Translations under genes and position numbers: made by a program | The notes under the pieces: generated by a model | Databases searched by the model: none | What the model was told of the DNA's origin: nothing | Seen by the model: only the letters and a program-made list of their open reading frames with translations | Origin: a bacterium | GTDB taxonomy: Bacteria > CLD3 > SB21 | Direction: 5' to 3' | Assembly: GCA_013360215.1 (NCBI GenBank) | Contig: JABWCP010000023.1 | Span: 1-51,692, forward strand | DNA length: 51,692 bases | Part shown: in pieces, positions 1 to 8,308 of the stretch | How the letters are laid out: every line of letters starts with the position of its first letter | How positions within the stretch are numbered: the first letter of the stretch is position 1

Positions 1-768
1 CTCATTTGTGAAAGTACCTACGGCAACAAAGTTCACGATCCGGTGAAAGAAATACACGGCGAATTTGTACAAGTGATCCAGGATGCCGTTGCGCGTAAAG
101 GAAAGATTATCATTCCGGCCTTTAGTGTGGAGCGTACACAAGAGATCGTTTATCATCTCAATTTGCTGTATGAAAACAAAATTGTCCCTGAGATACCCGT
201 ATTTGTGGACAGTCCGCTTGCGGTGAATGTTACGGAGGTATTTCGCAAATACCCTGATTATTACGATAAAGATGCGCGTAATCTCCTGCAAAGCGGGGAT
301 AATCCCTTTTCGTTTGAAGGATTGCGCTATATTCGTGAAGTAAAAGATTCGATGAAGCTCAACGACATAAACGATCCGTGCATTATCATTTCGGCATCCG
401 GTATGTGCGAAGCCGGGCGTATTTTACATCATCTGAAAAATAATATTGAGAATTCCAATAACACCGTGCTCATCGTAGGTTTTATGGCAGAGCATACGCT
501 GGGCCGTAAATTGGTAGACAAGGCTGAGACGGTAAAAATATTTGGCGATATGTTTTCCGTAAAAGCGCGTGTTCATAAAATCAATTCGTTCAGTGGTCAT
601 GCGGATCGTACCGATTTGCTTAATTTTACCGAATTGGTCGGCAAACAAGCTTCCGTTTTTTTGGTACACGGCGAGGAAGCGCAAAGCGTGCCATTTGCGG
701 AATCATTAAAAAGTAACGGATTTCGCCATGTTGAGATTCCAGAACGGCTTCAAAAAATAACATTATAA
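1..768 (+). CDS. beta-CASP metallo-beta-lactamase-fold RNA nuclease, 3' part
   Basis: Open from base 1, so the gene starts left of the window and only its last 255 residues are seen. The visible part begins with the ESTYGN motif of beta-CASP enzymes. It continues with the beta-CASP insert (VDSPLAVNVTEVF, then SASGMCEAGRILHHL) and ends with FSGHADR and the late motif VHGE. This order fits the RNA-specificity type of MBL proteins (relatives of CPSF-73, about 450 to 470 residues), which cut or trim RNA in the cytoplasm using two zinc ions. The HxHxDH metal motif would lie in the missing N-terminal half. A GTG at base 43 is in frame but is not a real start, because coding sequence with the family motif precedes it. 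Confidence 0.88.
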   Translation, partial: LICESTYGNKVHDPVKEIHGEFVQVIQDAVARKGKIIIPAFSVERTQEIVYHLNLLYENKIVPEIPVFVDSPLAVNVTEVFRKYPDYYDKDARNLLQSGDNPFSFEGLRYIREVKDSMKLNDINDPCIIISASGMCEAGRILHHLKNNIENSNNTVLIVGFMAEHTLGRKLVDKAETVKIFGDMFSVKARVHKINSFSGHADRTDLLNFTELVGKQASVFLVHGEEAQSVPFAESLKSNGFRHVEIPERLQKITL

Positions 769-805
769 ATAAATTATACTATAACCAGCTATTGTAAGGA
801 TGAGC

Positions 806-1603
806 ATGAAACAGCATAATTTTTTAATCATGGGTGTGGTCTTTTTTGGATTAGCGTGTAGCCCGAAAGTCGAAAATAATAAAAAAACAACAGTCTCGCG
901 AAATGAGTACACCATGGCCGCATTAAACTGGATGCAGATATCCGGTGAATACCGTGCCTTGTGTTATCAGGCTTTTAATGTTGCACGTATGACGCTCGAT
1001 GTCGAGTTATCCAAAAAGCCAGCCAAAAAACCGGCGGTGGTTGTGGATATTGATGAGACAGTTTTAGATAACAGCCCATATCAGGCCCGCCAAATTGCCA
1101 ACGGCGAACAATATCCGGTAGGATGGCAGTCGTGGACGGATGAAGCAAAGGCCATAGCTGTCCCGGGCGCCAAGGAGTTTTTAAATTATGCCGTTTCCAA
1201 GGGTGCAGATGTTTTTTATATCACCAACCGTCGCCCGTCCGAAGCACCGGGTACTTTGAATAATTTGCGTTCGCTTGGTTTTCCGCAAGCGGACACGTTG
1301 CATATTATGTTTCGCGAAGCGGAGTCCAATAAAGAAGCGCGCCGTCGTAAAGTCAGTGAAACACATTCTATTCTTGTAGTATGTGGCGATAACCTGAATG
1401 ATTTATCCGATGCCTATGATGGCCGTCTGAATCCCGAACGTAACCAGCGTGTTGATCAGATGAAGAATGAATGGGGGCGTCGATTTATAGTTCTGCCTAA
1501 TCCGTTATACGGTGATTGGGACGGTGCCATGTTTAATTATAATTTTAACCTATCCGATGCCGCAAAAGACAGCGCGCGCAAAGCTGTGCTAAGAATGAAC
1601 TAG
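806..1603 (+). CDS. HAD-superfamily acid phosphatase, lipoprotein e(P4) family
   Basis: Predicted exported 5'-nucleotidase/acid phosphatase that removes phosphate from nucleotides outside the inner membrane, as e(P4)/class C acid phosphatases do. A hydrophobic N-terminus ends in GLAC, a loose lipobox, so it is probably lipid-anchored. HAD motif I is DIDET near residue 81, motif II is ITNRR, and a late CGDNLNDL supplies the acidic motif. Length (265 residues) matches the family. ATG 806 is preferred over ATG 800: TAAGG at 795-799 directly abuts 800 but sits six bases before 806. No partner gene is evident on either side. Confidence 0.85.
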   Translation: MKQHNFLIMGVVFFGLACSPKVENNKKTTVSRNEYTMAALNWMQISGEYRALCYQAFNVARMTLDVELSKKPAKKPAVVVDIDETVLDNSPYQARQIANGEQYPVGWQSWTDEAKAIAVPGAKEFLNYAVSKGADVFYITNRRPSEAPGTLNNLRSLGFPQADTLHIMFREAESNKEARRRKVSETHSILVVCGDNLNDLSDAYDGRLNPERNQRVDQMKNEWGRRFIVLPNPLYGDWDGAMFNYNFNLSDAAKDSARKAVLRMN

Positions 1604-1691
1604 ATGCATCATGCAATTTTGAACCACGCATCAAATCGAAGCGGTATGTTGTTGTATGTTTTACGCTGTACTGTTGATAGCGATTGATTAG

Positions 1692-2681
1692 ATGAAGTCT
1701 AAAATCGTGCTCATCGTGTTCAGTGTTATTTTGTCTTTGCTTGTATGTGAAGTGATCGTACACTATGCATTCCCCGTCAACGAGGCGATGAATAAAATTT
1801 ATATTGCCGACAGCGTGTATGCGACACGTACCGCGCCCTATCTTGATTTTACCTATTCCGATCTTGATGGAAGATCATTGACAATCGCAACCAATGGATA
1901 TGGTCATCGTTGGGGGGAATACGATACGGCATCATGGCGGGATACCTCCGTAAAAAAGATATTATTGCTGGGAGATTCGTATACGTTTGGCGTGGCGGTC
2001 AATCAGCATGCGACGTTTGCATATCTCGTGGACTCTATATTGAATGCCGACAAGCACATCAAATCTCAGTATTCCATAATCAATGCGGGTGTCGGCGGCT
2101 GGTGTACCAAACAGGAGTTGTTATATGGAATCCGCCATCTGAACGTTTTTAACCCGGATATCGTCGTAATCACTTTTTGTCCAAACGATCCGATCGGTGA
2201 TATGGTATTTGAAAACGGATTTAAACATAATACTACAACCGTGGCTCCTGATTTTTGGGGTAAAGAATTTTTATGACGCTATTTGCATTTGTATTTTATT
2301 GGCGCCTCGTACCTGCGGCGAATAAAAACAACGGGAAGTTTTGTGGCAGCTTTGAACGGTGAGGCGGATTTTAAACCGTTTGAAGTTTTGGATTCGGCAT
2401 GGGTAAAAACCGTGGCGCAGTATAAGGACTTTTATGAAATTTTTAAGACATACAACCCGAAGGGAAGATTATTAATACAGACTTCGCATCCTTGGGATGA
2501 AGATTTGCAAAAGCGTTTTAGCGAATTGTCCAAAGAACTGAATGTGGAGTTTGTTGATTTATATGACCAGACGGTAATCATTCCGGAATATGAGCGACGA
2601 TTTCCGCATGACGGTCACTGGTCGGAACGCATTCATCGTATGAGTGCCGAAGCATTATCCGCCAGAATTATAATACAATGA
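1692..2681 (+). pseudogene. SGNH/GDSL-type hydrolase interrupted by an in-frame TGA
   Basis: Two open stretches, 1692-2276 and 2283-2681, lie in the same frame and are separated only by TGA at 2274-2276. The first half has an N-terminal membrane/signal segment (IVLIVFSVILSLLVCEVIV), the nucleophile block GDSYTFG, and the block III-like FCPNDPIGD. The second half has the Asp-His block (HDGHWSERIH). The catalytic Ser is therefore separated from the Asp and His, and a full triad needs both parts. Sequence around the stop reads through smoothly (KEFL-stop-RYLHLYF). The most economical reading is a nonsense mutation or a sequencing error in one gene of about 329 codons. Substrate unknown; the family includes membrane-anchored esterases and polysaccharide O-acetyl modifiers. 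Confidence 0.72.
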
Positions 2682-2727
2682 TGGATGGTTGTCCAGGCAA
2701 CGTATTTACTGTATATTAAAATTCTTA

Positions 2728-2756
2728 TTGACAATCAGTATATTTTCGGCTACTAT
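2728..2756 (+). promoter_or_regulatory. sigma70-type promoter of the thrS operon
   Basis: TTGACA at 2728-2733, a 17-base spacer and TACTAT at 2751-2756. This is a near-consensus housekeeping promoter. Predicted transcription start is about base 2763, giving a leader of roughly 125 bases before thrS. Confidence 0.75.
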
Positions 2757-2762
2757 GGGCGC

Positions 2763-2888
2763 ACTTTAATGCTGTCTTTAGTACAGCAATACAAAACGTT
2801 CTGACCTAAAAACCAGAACTACCGGATAACCCGATCGGCATCACTCAGCGGACGGGTTGAAAATAATCCCGGTTCACGATGTTAGAAT
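2763..2888 (+). promoter_or_regulatory. structured 5' leader of thrS
   Basis: The leader can fold into several helices visible by eye. GCTGT (2771-2775) pairs with ACAGC (2783-2787). GTTCTG (2798-2803) pairs with CAGAAC (2814-2819). A nested element has ACCGG (2821-2825) with CCGGT (2869-2873) outside AACCCG (2828-2833) with CGGGTT (2853-2858). No good Shine-Dalgarno site precedes the thrS ATG. In E. coli, ThrRS represses its own mRNA by binding tRNA-like leader hairpins, so a similar autoregulatory role is plausible. That role is inference. Confidence 0.45.
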
Positions 2889-4823
2889 ATGGCACAAATT
2901 AATATCACGTTTCCAGACAACAGTGTTCGTTCCTTTGAATCCGGCATTACCCCGATGGCTGTCGCGACATCTATTTCGCGCGGCTTAGCGGAAAAATGTG
3001 TCGTTGCCGAAGTGAACGGTAAACAGGTGGATTTGTCCACTCCGATCACGGGCGATGCTTCGCTCAAACTTTTTACCTCGGATACCGCCGAAGGCATGCA
3101 GGTTTTCTGGCATTCGTCGGCGCACGTCATGGCTCAAGCCGTCAAGCGACTATGGCCGGAGGCCAAATTTGAAGACGGCCCACCGACCGAAGCGGGTTTT
3201 TTCTATGATATTTTGATTCCGGAAAAAATCAGTGAGGCCGATTTTGCCCGCATCGAAGCGGAGATGGAAAAAATCGCCAAAGAAAAACTTACCTATACAC
3301 GTGCAGAACTGACACGAAGCGAAGCGATGGAGTTTTTCAAAAAGATCGGTCAGGATTTTAAACTGGATATCATCGAGCGTATTCCGGAAGGCGCTCCGAT
3401 CAGCTCCTACACGCAAGGTGAATTTACAGATCTCTGCCGTGGTCCGCATATCCCGCATACGGGGATGATCAAGTCCTTTAAGATCATGTCGGTAGCCGGT
3501 GCCTTTTATAAAGGCGATGAAAATAATATTCAACTTCAGCGGTTACGTGCTATTAGCTTTCCGTCCAAGAAACAGCTTGATGAATATCTTACGATGCTTG
3601 AGGAGGCCAAAAAACGCGATCACCGCAAACTGGGCCGCGAACTTGAACTTTTTATGATTACGCCGATGATCGGCGGAGGGTTGCCGGTTTGGCTCCCCAA
3701 TGGCACTTTGCTGCGCAGGACGTTGGAAAATTTTCTTAAAGACGAATTACTTCGACGCGGTTATCAGGAAGTGGTAACACCGCATATCGGAAATCTTAAT
3801 TTGTATCGTACGTCCGGGCATTATCCCTATTATGCGGATTCTCAGTTTTCACCGATCAAAGTGGAAGACGAAGAATATATTCTAAAGCCGATGAATTGTC
3901 CGCATCATCATCAGATCTATGCTTCCAAGCCGAGAAGTTATCGTGATCTTCCGTTGCGATTGGCCGAATTTGGCACAGTATATCGTTATGAGCAGTCCGG
4001 TGAATTAAGCGGGCTTTCGCGCGTGCGCGGATTTACGCAAGATGATGCGCATATTTATTGCACGCACGACCAGCTTAAAAATGAATTGATCAACGCGATT
4101 GATTTAACGCAACTGGTCTTTAAAACATTTGGCATGCCCGTCAAAACGCGTCTGTCTTTCCGCGACCCCAAGACTCCGGATAAATATGCGGGATCCCCTG
4201 AAATGTGGGATCAAGCCGAACGCGAAATACATGAAGTAGCCGACGCCATGAAATTGGATTATTTTGTCGGTATCGGCGATGCGGCATTCTATGGGCCTAA
4301 ATTTGATTTTATCGTGCGGGATGCTCTCGGGCGCCAATGGCAACTTGGCACCGTGCAAGTGGATTATGTGATGCCCGAGCGGTTTGGACTTGAGTTTATC
4401 GGTGGAGACGGGCAAAAACACCGCCCTGTAATTATACACCGTGCACCGTTTGGTTCGATGGAGCGATTTATTTCAATTCTGATCGAACATTTTGCCGGTA
4501 ATTTTCCCGTATGGATCGCACCGGTTCAGGTTGCTGTGCTACCCATCTCCGACGCGCATACGTCGTATGCGGAACAGGTCAAAGCCGCTTTGGAAAAAGA
4601 AAAAATCCGTTGCCAACTGGATACGCGTAATGAGAAAATCGGTTATAAAATCCGCGAAGCGGAGATGAAAAAAATACCATACATTCTTGTCGTCGGTGAA
4701 AAAGAAATGCAAACACAAACCGTTGCGGTGCGCCGTCATGGCAAAGGCGATCAGGGTGCTGCCGGATTGGCGGAATTTATAGCGCAGGTCAAACAACAGA
4801 TCGAAGACAAAATACTCGACTAA
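2889..4823 (+). CDS. thrS: threonyl-tRNA synthetase
   Basis: Class II synthetase that charges tRNA-Thr in the cytoplasm. At 644 residues it has the full bacterial layout. A TGS domain covers about residues 1-60. The editing domain carries HSSAH near residue 74 and the DLCRGPHIP signature, and removes Ser mischarged on tRNA-Thr. The catalytic core has MNCPHHH near 335, VYRYEQSGELSGLSRVRGF (motif 2) and APFGSMERFI (motif 3). A C-terminal anticodon-binding domain starts around PVWIAPVQVAVLP. First gene of the thrS-infC-rpmI-rplT cluster; infC follows after 28 bases. Confidence 0.98.
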   Translation: MAQINITFPDNSVRSFESGITPMAVATSISRGLAEKCVVAEVNGKQVDLSTPITGDASLKLFTSDTAEGMQVFWHSSAHVMAQAVKRLWPEAKFEDGPPTEAGFFYDILIPEKISEADFARIEAEMEKIAKEKLTYTRAELTRSEAMEFFKKIGQDFKLDIIERIPEGAPISSYTQGEFTDLCRGPHIPHTGMIKSFKIMSVAGAFYKGDENNIQLQRLRAISFPSKKQLDEYLTMLEEAKKRDHRKLGRELELFMITPMIGGGLPVWLPNGTLLRRTLENFLKDELLRRGYQEVVTPHIGNLNLYRTSGHYPYYADSQFSPIKVEDEEYILKPMNCPHHHQIYASKPRSYRDLPLRLAEFGTVYRYEQSGELSGLSRVRGFTQDDAHIYCTHDQLKNELINAIDLTQLVFKTFGMPVKTRLSFRDPKTPDKYAGSPEMWDQAEREIHEVADAMKLDYFVGIGDAAFYGPKFDFIVRDALGRQWQLGTVQVDYVMPERFGLEFIGGDGQKHRPVIIHRAPFGSMERFISILIEHFAGNFPVWIAPVQVAVLPISDAHTSYAEQVKAALEKEKIRCQLDTRNEKIGYKIREAEMKKIPYILVVGEKEMQTQTVAVRRHGKGDQGAAGLAEFIAQVKQQIEDKILD

Positions 4824-4851
4824 TTACGTTTACTAAGTAAGGAGACCAGCC

Positions 4852-5370
4852 ATCGGTAAGGAAGACAAAATTCGTATCAACGAGCAGATTCGCACACCCA
4901 AAGTGCGACTGATCGGACCCAAGGGTGAACAGATCGGTATCGTGGACATCAAAGAAGCGCTGCGCCGTTCTCAGGAAGAAGGCCAGGATCTTTTGGAAAT
5001 CGTTCCTACAGCTGATCCGCCGGTTTGTAAAATTTTGGATTTTGGAAAATATCGCTATGAAATCCAAAAGCGTGAAAAAGAAGCGCGTAAAAAACAAACC
5101 CATACGGGCGAAGTCAAAGAATTGCGTTTCCGACCTGTCACGGACGATCACGACTACCAATTTAAGGTGAAACACGCTGTCAATTTTCTTAAAGACGGAT
5201 ATAAGGTCAAAATGGTCGTTGTTTATAAAGGCCGTGAAATTGCCAACAAAGAAGCCGGTATTCAATTGGCCGAGCGTATGGTGACGGATCTGGAATCCGT
5301 GGGCAAACTGGACGGTGAAATGAAATTCGAAGGTCGTAACATGGTTATGATCTTTATCAAAAATCGCTAA
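4852..5370 (+). CDS. infC: translation initiation factor IF-3, ATC start
   Basis: IF-3 binds the 30S subunit, keeps it apart from 50S and checks the start codon. The protein (172 residues) begins GKEDKIRINEQI after the initiator, the usual IF-3 N-terminus, and keeps the linker and C-terminal domain (YKVKMVVVYKGREI). The start must be ATC at 4852-4854. AAGGAG at 4839-4844 lies seven bases upstream, the frame is closed upstream by TAA at 4834, and no ATG, GTG or TTG occurs in frame until GTG 4903, which would delete the conserved N-terminus. Rare start codons on infC are known in many bacteria and let IF-3 limit its own synthesis. Confidence 0.95.
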   Translation: MGKEDKIRINEQIRTPKVRLIGPKGEQIGIVDIKEALRRSQEEGQDLLEIVPTADPPVCKILDFGKYRYEIQKREKEARKKQTHTGEVKELRFRPVTDDHDYQFKVKHAVNFLKDGYKVKMVVVYKGREIANKEAGIQLAERMVTDLESVGKLDGEMKFEGRNMVMIFIKNR

Positions 5371-5403
5371 TACAAAATAAATTAAACTAATAAGGAGCAT
5401 CCC

Positions 5404-5601
5404 ATGCCAAAAACTAAAACCAATAGCGGCGCAAAGAAGCGCTTTCATGTGACCGGCTCAGGCCGTATTCTCCGTAAGAAAGCAACGCATCGCCACAATA
5501 TGAGCGCCAAATCCAATACCCGTAAATCCAATCAGGTCGGCAAAACGGAAGTGGCGGACTCGGATAACCATCGCATAAGCCATCTGCTTGGCTTGAAGTA
5601 A
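5404..5601 (+). CDS. rpmI: 50S ribosomal protein bL35
   Basis: Small basic protein (65 residues) of the large ribosomal subunit, beginning MPKTKTNSGAKKRF and containing the family core RRK/RHNMSAK-like segment KKATHRHNMSAKS. AAGGAG lies nine bases before the ATG. It sits between infC and rplT as in most bacteria, where the three are cotranscribed and bL20 often represses translation of bL35. No such pseudoknot was resolved by eye here. Confidence 0.97.
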   Translation: MPKTKTNSGAKKRFHVTGSGRILRKKATHRHNMSAKSNTRKSNQVGKTEVADSDNHRISHLLGLK

Positions 5602-5643
5602 TTGCAGGCGTAAACAAAGAAAAAAATTTAAAAGGAGAATACC

Positions 5644-5997
5644 ATGCCACGTTCCACAAATAACCCGGCCAGTAAGGCCCGCCGGAAAAAGATTTTTAAG
5701 CAGGCTAAAGGTGCCTGGGGCAAGCGTAAAAATGTACTGCGCAGTGCGATCGAAACCGTCGAAAAAGGAATGACCTATGCGACGCGCGATCGTAAAGCCA
5801 ACAAACGTAATTTCCGCAGCCTGTGGATTATTCGTATCAATGCGGCTGTCCGTGAACACGGCATGACGTATTCCAAATTCGTTGCCGCGCTGAAGAAAGC
5901 CAATGTTGACGTGAATCGTAAAATGCTGGCCGAATTGGCCATGAACGATGCAACGGCATTCAATAAACTTATTGAAGTGGCTAAAGCAGCGAACTAA
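5644..5997 (+). CDS. rplT: 50S ribosomal protein bL20
   Basis: Basic 117-residue protein of the large subunit, needed early in 50S assembly through its N-terminal extension. The typical start PRSTNNPASKARRKKIFK, the central FRSLWIIRINAAVREHGMTY and the C-terminal VDVNRKMLAELA are all present. AAAAGGAG precedes the ATG. It is the last gene before the terminator at 6025-6057, so it closes the thrS-led operon. In other bacteria bL20 is the translational repressor of this operon. Confidence 0.98.
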   Translation: MPRSTNNPASKARRKKIFKQAKGAWGKRKNVLRSAIETVEKGMTYATRDRKANKRNFRSLWIIRINAAVREHGMTYSKFVAALKKANVDVNRKMLAELAMNDATAFNKLIEVAKAAN

Positions 5998-6024
5998 CTT
6001 CGCATAACAGACGAATGTGTAAAA

Positions 6025-6057
6025 GACATGCCACGCTATGCGGCATGTCTTTTTTTT
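6025..6057 (+). terminator. intrinsic terminator after rplT
   Basis: GACATGCC (6025-6032) pairs perfectly with GGCATGTC (6042-6049), with nine bases between, followed by a run of eight T. It separates the thrS-infC-rpmI-rplT unit from pheS. Confidence 0.9.
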
Positions 6058-6138
6058 GCTTCACAGGACGGCAAAAATCTTGCGAATACGTGTTTTTTTT
6101 GATACCATGTAAATGATGAATTTTTGAAGAAGGAAGTC

Positions 6139-7146
6139 ATGGATTTCGAACAGATAAAATCGCAGTTTCAAAGTGATACCGACGGGCAAACATTGGATAA
6201 AGCCGCACTTGAACAACTGCAAATAAAATATCTTGGAAAAAAAGGTATTCTGACGCTGGCTACCGAAGCGCTCAAAGCGCTGCCGAAAGAGCAAAAGCCC
6301 CAATTCGGTAAAATGCTCAACGAAGTCAAACAAAGTGTTGAGGCGCGGTTGGCCGAAATCAAAGCGGCCGTGCAAGCGGCGGAAGTTGATCCGAAGGATG
6401 ATTTTGATGCCACATTACCGGGGCGTCACGGATGGGTAGGGCACAATCATCCTTTGACGATCGTTCTCAATGATATCAAGCAGATTTTTTACGAGATGGG
6501 ATTTACCATCGAAGACGGCCCGGAAGTCGAATTGGATTACTACAATTTTGAAACGGTAAATATTCCCAAAGACCATCCCGCACGCGATATGCAGGATACT
6601 TTTTTTATCAACGAAAATGTGGTTTTGCGTACGCACACGACACCCGTTCAGGCGCGCACCATGCAGCGTATGAAACCGCCGATCCGAATGATCTGTCCCG
6701 GCCGCGTTTACCGAAAAGACACACCCGACGCCACGCACCTTCCTTTTTTTAATCAAATCGAAGGGCTGGTAGTGGACGAACATGTCACGTTTGCTGACTT
6801 GAAAGGAACGCTTGCCGCGTTTGTTCATCGTTTGTTTGGCAATGATATCGGCGTTCGCTTTCGACCGTCGTTTTTTTCGTTCGTTGAGCCGGGAGCCGAA
6901 GTGGATATCAATTGTATATTTTGCCGCGGTAAAGGCTGCCGTACTTGTAAAAATTCCGGATGGATGGAAATTCTTGGGGCTGGTATGGTACATCCGCAAT
7001 TATTTGATTACGCCGGTTATGAAAAAAATAAATATACCGGCTATGCTTTCGGTATGGGCTTGGACCGTATCGTCATGCCGTTGTACGGAATCAATGATTT
7101 AAGGCTTTTGATAGAAAATGACGTGCGTTTTCTCGAACAATTCTAA
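6139..7146 (+). CDS. pheS: phenylalanyl-tRNA synthetase alpha subunit
   Basis: Catalytic alpha subunit of the alpha2-beta2 class II enzyme that charges tRNA-Phe. At 335 residues it has the N-terminal coiled coil (about 1-85), then the catalytic domain with HTTPVQARTMQ, RVYRKDTPDATH and FFSFVEPGAEVDI. It ends with the motif 3 region FGMGLDRIVMPLYGI. ATG 6139 with AAGAAGGA just upstream is preferred over TTG 6124. The beta subunit gene pheT is not next to it and is not in the window. The genes behind it are unrelated to translation. Confidence 0.97.
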   Translation: MDFEQIKSQFQSDTDGQTLDKAALEQLQIKYLGKKGILTLATEALKALPKEQKPQFGKMLNEVKQSVEARLAEIKAAVQAAEVDPKDDFDATLPGRHGWVGHNHPLTIVLNDIKQIFYEMGFTIEDGPEVELDYYNFETVNIPKDHPARDMQDTFFINENVVLRTHTTPVQARTMQRMKPPIRMICPGRVYRKDTPDATHLPFFNQIEGLVVDEHVTFADLKGTLAAFVHRLFGNDIGVRFRPSFFSFVEPGAEVDINCIFCRGKGCRTCKNSGWMEILGAGMVHPQLFDYAGYEKNKYTGYAFGMGLDRIVMPLYGINDLRLLIENDVRFLEQF

Positions 7147-7157
7147 TAAGGATTTTT

Positions 7158-7358
7158 ATGTTTGGTTTAATACGATTGTTATTGGTCGGTGCCGTTGCGT
7201 ATGCGGCTTTTCGTATCATTCGTAAATTATGGATTGTCACCGATCCTAAGAATAATCCGATGCGTAATTCCTCGCCGAGTGATAAAAATAAAGAAGTGCG
7301 AACGACCGTTTTCAATTCTGAAGATGTACAAGACGCCAAATTCAAAGACATTAAGTAA
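7158..7358 (+). CDS. small single-pass membrane protein, unknown
   Basis: A 66-residue protein with one hydrophobic segment at the N-terminus (LIRLLLVGAVAYAAFRII) followed by a charged, polar tail rich in Lys, Asp and Ser. TAAGG overlapping the end of pheS serves as ribosome site and the ATG is 11 bases after the pheS stop, so it is probably cotranscribed with pheS. The layout (short anchor plus cytoplasmic tail) resembles small membrane proteins such as the DUF4834 type, but no family is certain. Confidence 0.65.
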   Translation: MFGLIRLLLVGAVAYAAFRIIRKLWIVTDPKNNPMRNSSPSDKNKEVRTTVFNSEDVQDAKFKDIK

Positions 7359-7400
7359 GATTAATTTCTAACTCTATAATAGTTTAATAAAGGAAAACAT

Positions 7401-7859
7401 ATGAAGTATTTTCTCAGTATAGTACTGGCTATGGCTTGGTTAGGTTGTTCCAAACCCGCACCGGCACCGCAAATGGATTCTTTTGGTAAAGGTGTGACCA
7501 TGTCGGAAGTAACGCCGATCGCCCAAGCGGTGGCACAAGTTGGCAGCTACAAAGATAAGGAAATACTGATCGAATCCGAGATCAAATCGGTTTGCCAGAA
7601 AAAAGGCTGCTGGATGGAGATCGCAACGGAAAACCAACCGATGCGCATCACATTTGAAAACTATGGTTTTTTTGTTCCTAAAGATGCCGCCGGTCGTAAA
7701 GTAAAAGTACAGGGCAAAATCGAAGAGAAAGAAATTCCGCAAGACGAGGCACGCCATTATCTGGAAGATGCGGGTAAACCCAAAGAAGAAATTGAAAAAA
7801 TCGTCGGCCCTCAAAAAGTGGTAACGATGGTAGCCTCCGGCGTTGCGATTGTAAAATAA
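7401..7859 (+). CDS. DUF4920-type lipoprotein
   Basis: A 152-residue exported protein. The signal sequence ends in AWLGCSK, a good lipobox, so the mature protein is lipid-anchored. The body has the KSVCQKKGCWMEI element typical of DUF4920, followed by a small OB-like beta domain (MRITFENYGFFVPKDAAGR, VKVQGKIEEKEI). The paired cysteines hint at redox or metal contact, but the function of the family is not known. A ribosome site (AAAGGAAAA) precedes the ATG. It lies 42 bases after the small membrane protein and 16 before ridA. Confidence 0.78.
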   Translation: MKYFLSIVLAMAWLGCSKPAPAPQMDSFGKGVTMSEVTPIAQAVAQVGSYKDKEILIESEIKSVCQKKGCWMEIATENQPMRITFENYGFFVPKDAAGRKVKVQGKIEEKEIPQDEARHYLEDAGKPKEEIEKIVGPQKVVTMVASGVAIVK

Positions 7860-7875
7860 TTATTAACGAGGGAAT

Positions 7876-8262
7876 ATGCCCAAAGAATTTGTAAGAACAG
7901 AGCTGGCGCCGGCTCCGATCGGGCCGTACAATCAGGCAGTCATCGCCTCCGGCAAAATGATATTCACCTCCGGACAGATTGCGCTTGATCCCAAAACCGG
8001 ACAGCTATTAACCGGCGATGTACGCCAGCAAACACGCCTGGTGCTTGAAAATCTTCGCGCGATACTTCGCGCCGGAGGAAGTGATCTGAATAAAATCATC
8101 AAAACATCGGTATTTCTCAAAGATATGAATGATTTTGCGGCAATGAATGAAACATATGCAGAATATATGTCGGAAGCCGCACCGGCACGATCCACCGTAG
8201 AAGTCGCACGCCTGCCCAAAGATGTGCTGGTGGAAATTGATTGTATAGCGCTCGTCGAATAA
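7876..8262 (+). CDS. ridA: RidA family reactive intermediate deaminase
   Basis: RidA hydrolyses reactive enamine/imine compounds (for example 2-aminoacrylate from PLP enzymes) to ketoacids and ammonia, acting as a cytoplasmic trimer. The 128-residue length is typical. Family signatures are APIGPYNQAV at the N-terminus, FTSGQIALDP, and the C-terminal ARSTVEVARLPKDVLVEID, which holds the conserved catalytic Arg. GAGGGAAT precedes the ATG. It follows the DUF4920 gene closely and is probably part of the pheS-led run. Confidence 0.92.
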   Translation: MPKEFVRTELAPAPIGPYNQAVIASGKMIFTSGQIALDPKTGQLLTGDVRQQTRLVLENLRAILRAGGSDLNKIIKTSVFLKDMNDFAAMNETYAEYMSEAAPARSTVEVARLPKDVLVEIDCIALVE

Positions 8263-8308
8263 GCACGTTTTAAATAGTTCGTTTTCACTAAACAAACGGT
8301 GACGGTGT

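Noticed and set aside
2274-2276. TGA reassigned to an amino acid
   Set aside because: Several intact genes here (for example at 9241 and 2681) end in TGA with nothing in frame behind them.
4903-5370. infC starting at GTG 4903
   Set aside because: It would remove the conserved N-terminus and ignore a strong ribosome site before ATC 4852.
7147-7400. Missing pheT as a sign of a broken synthetase operon
   Set aside because: pheS and pheT are unlinked in many bacteria of this group; absence from the window says nothing.
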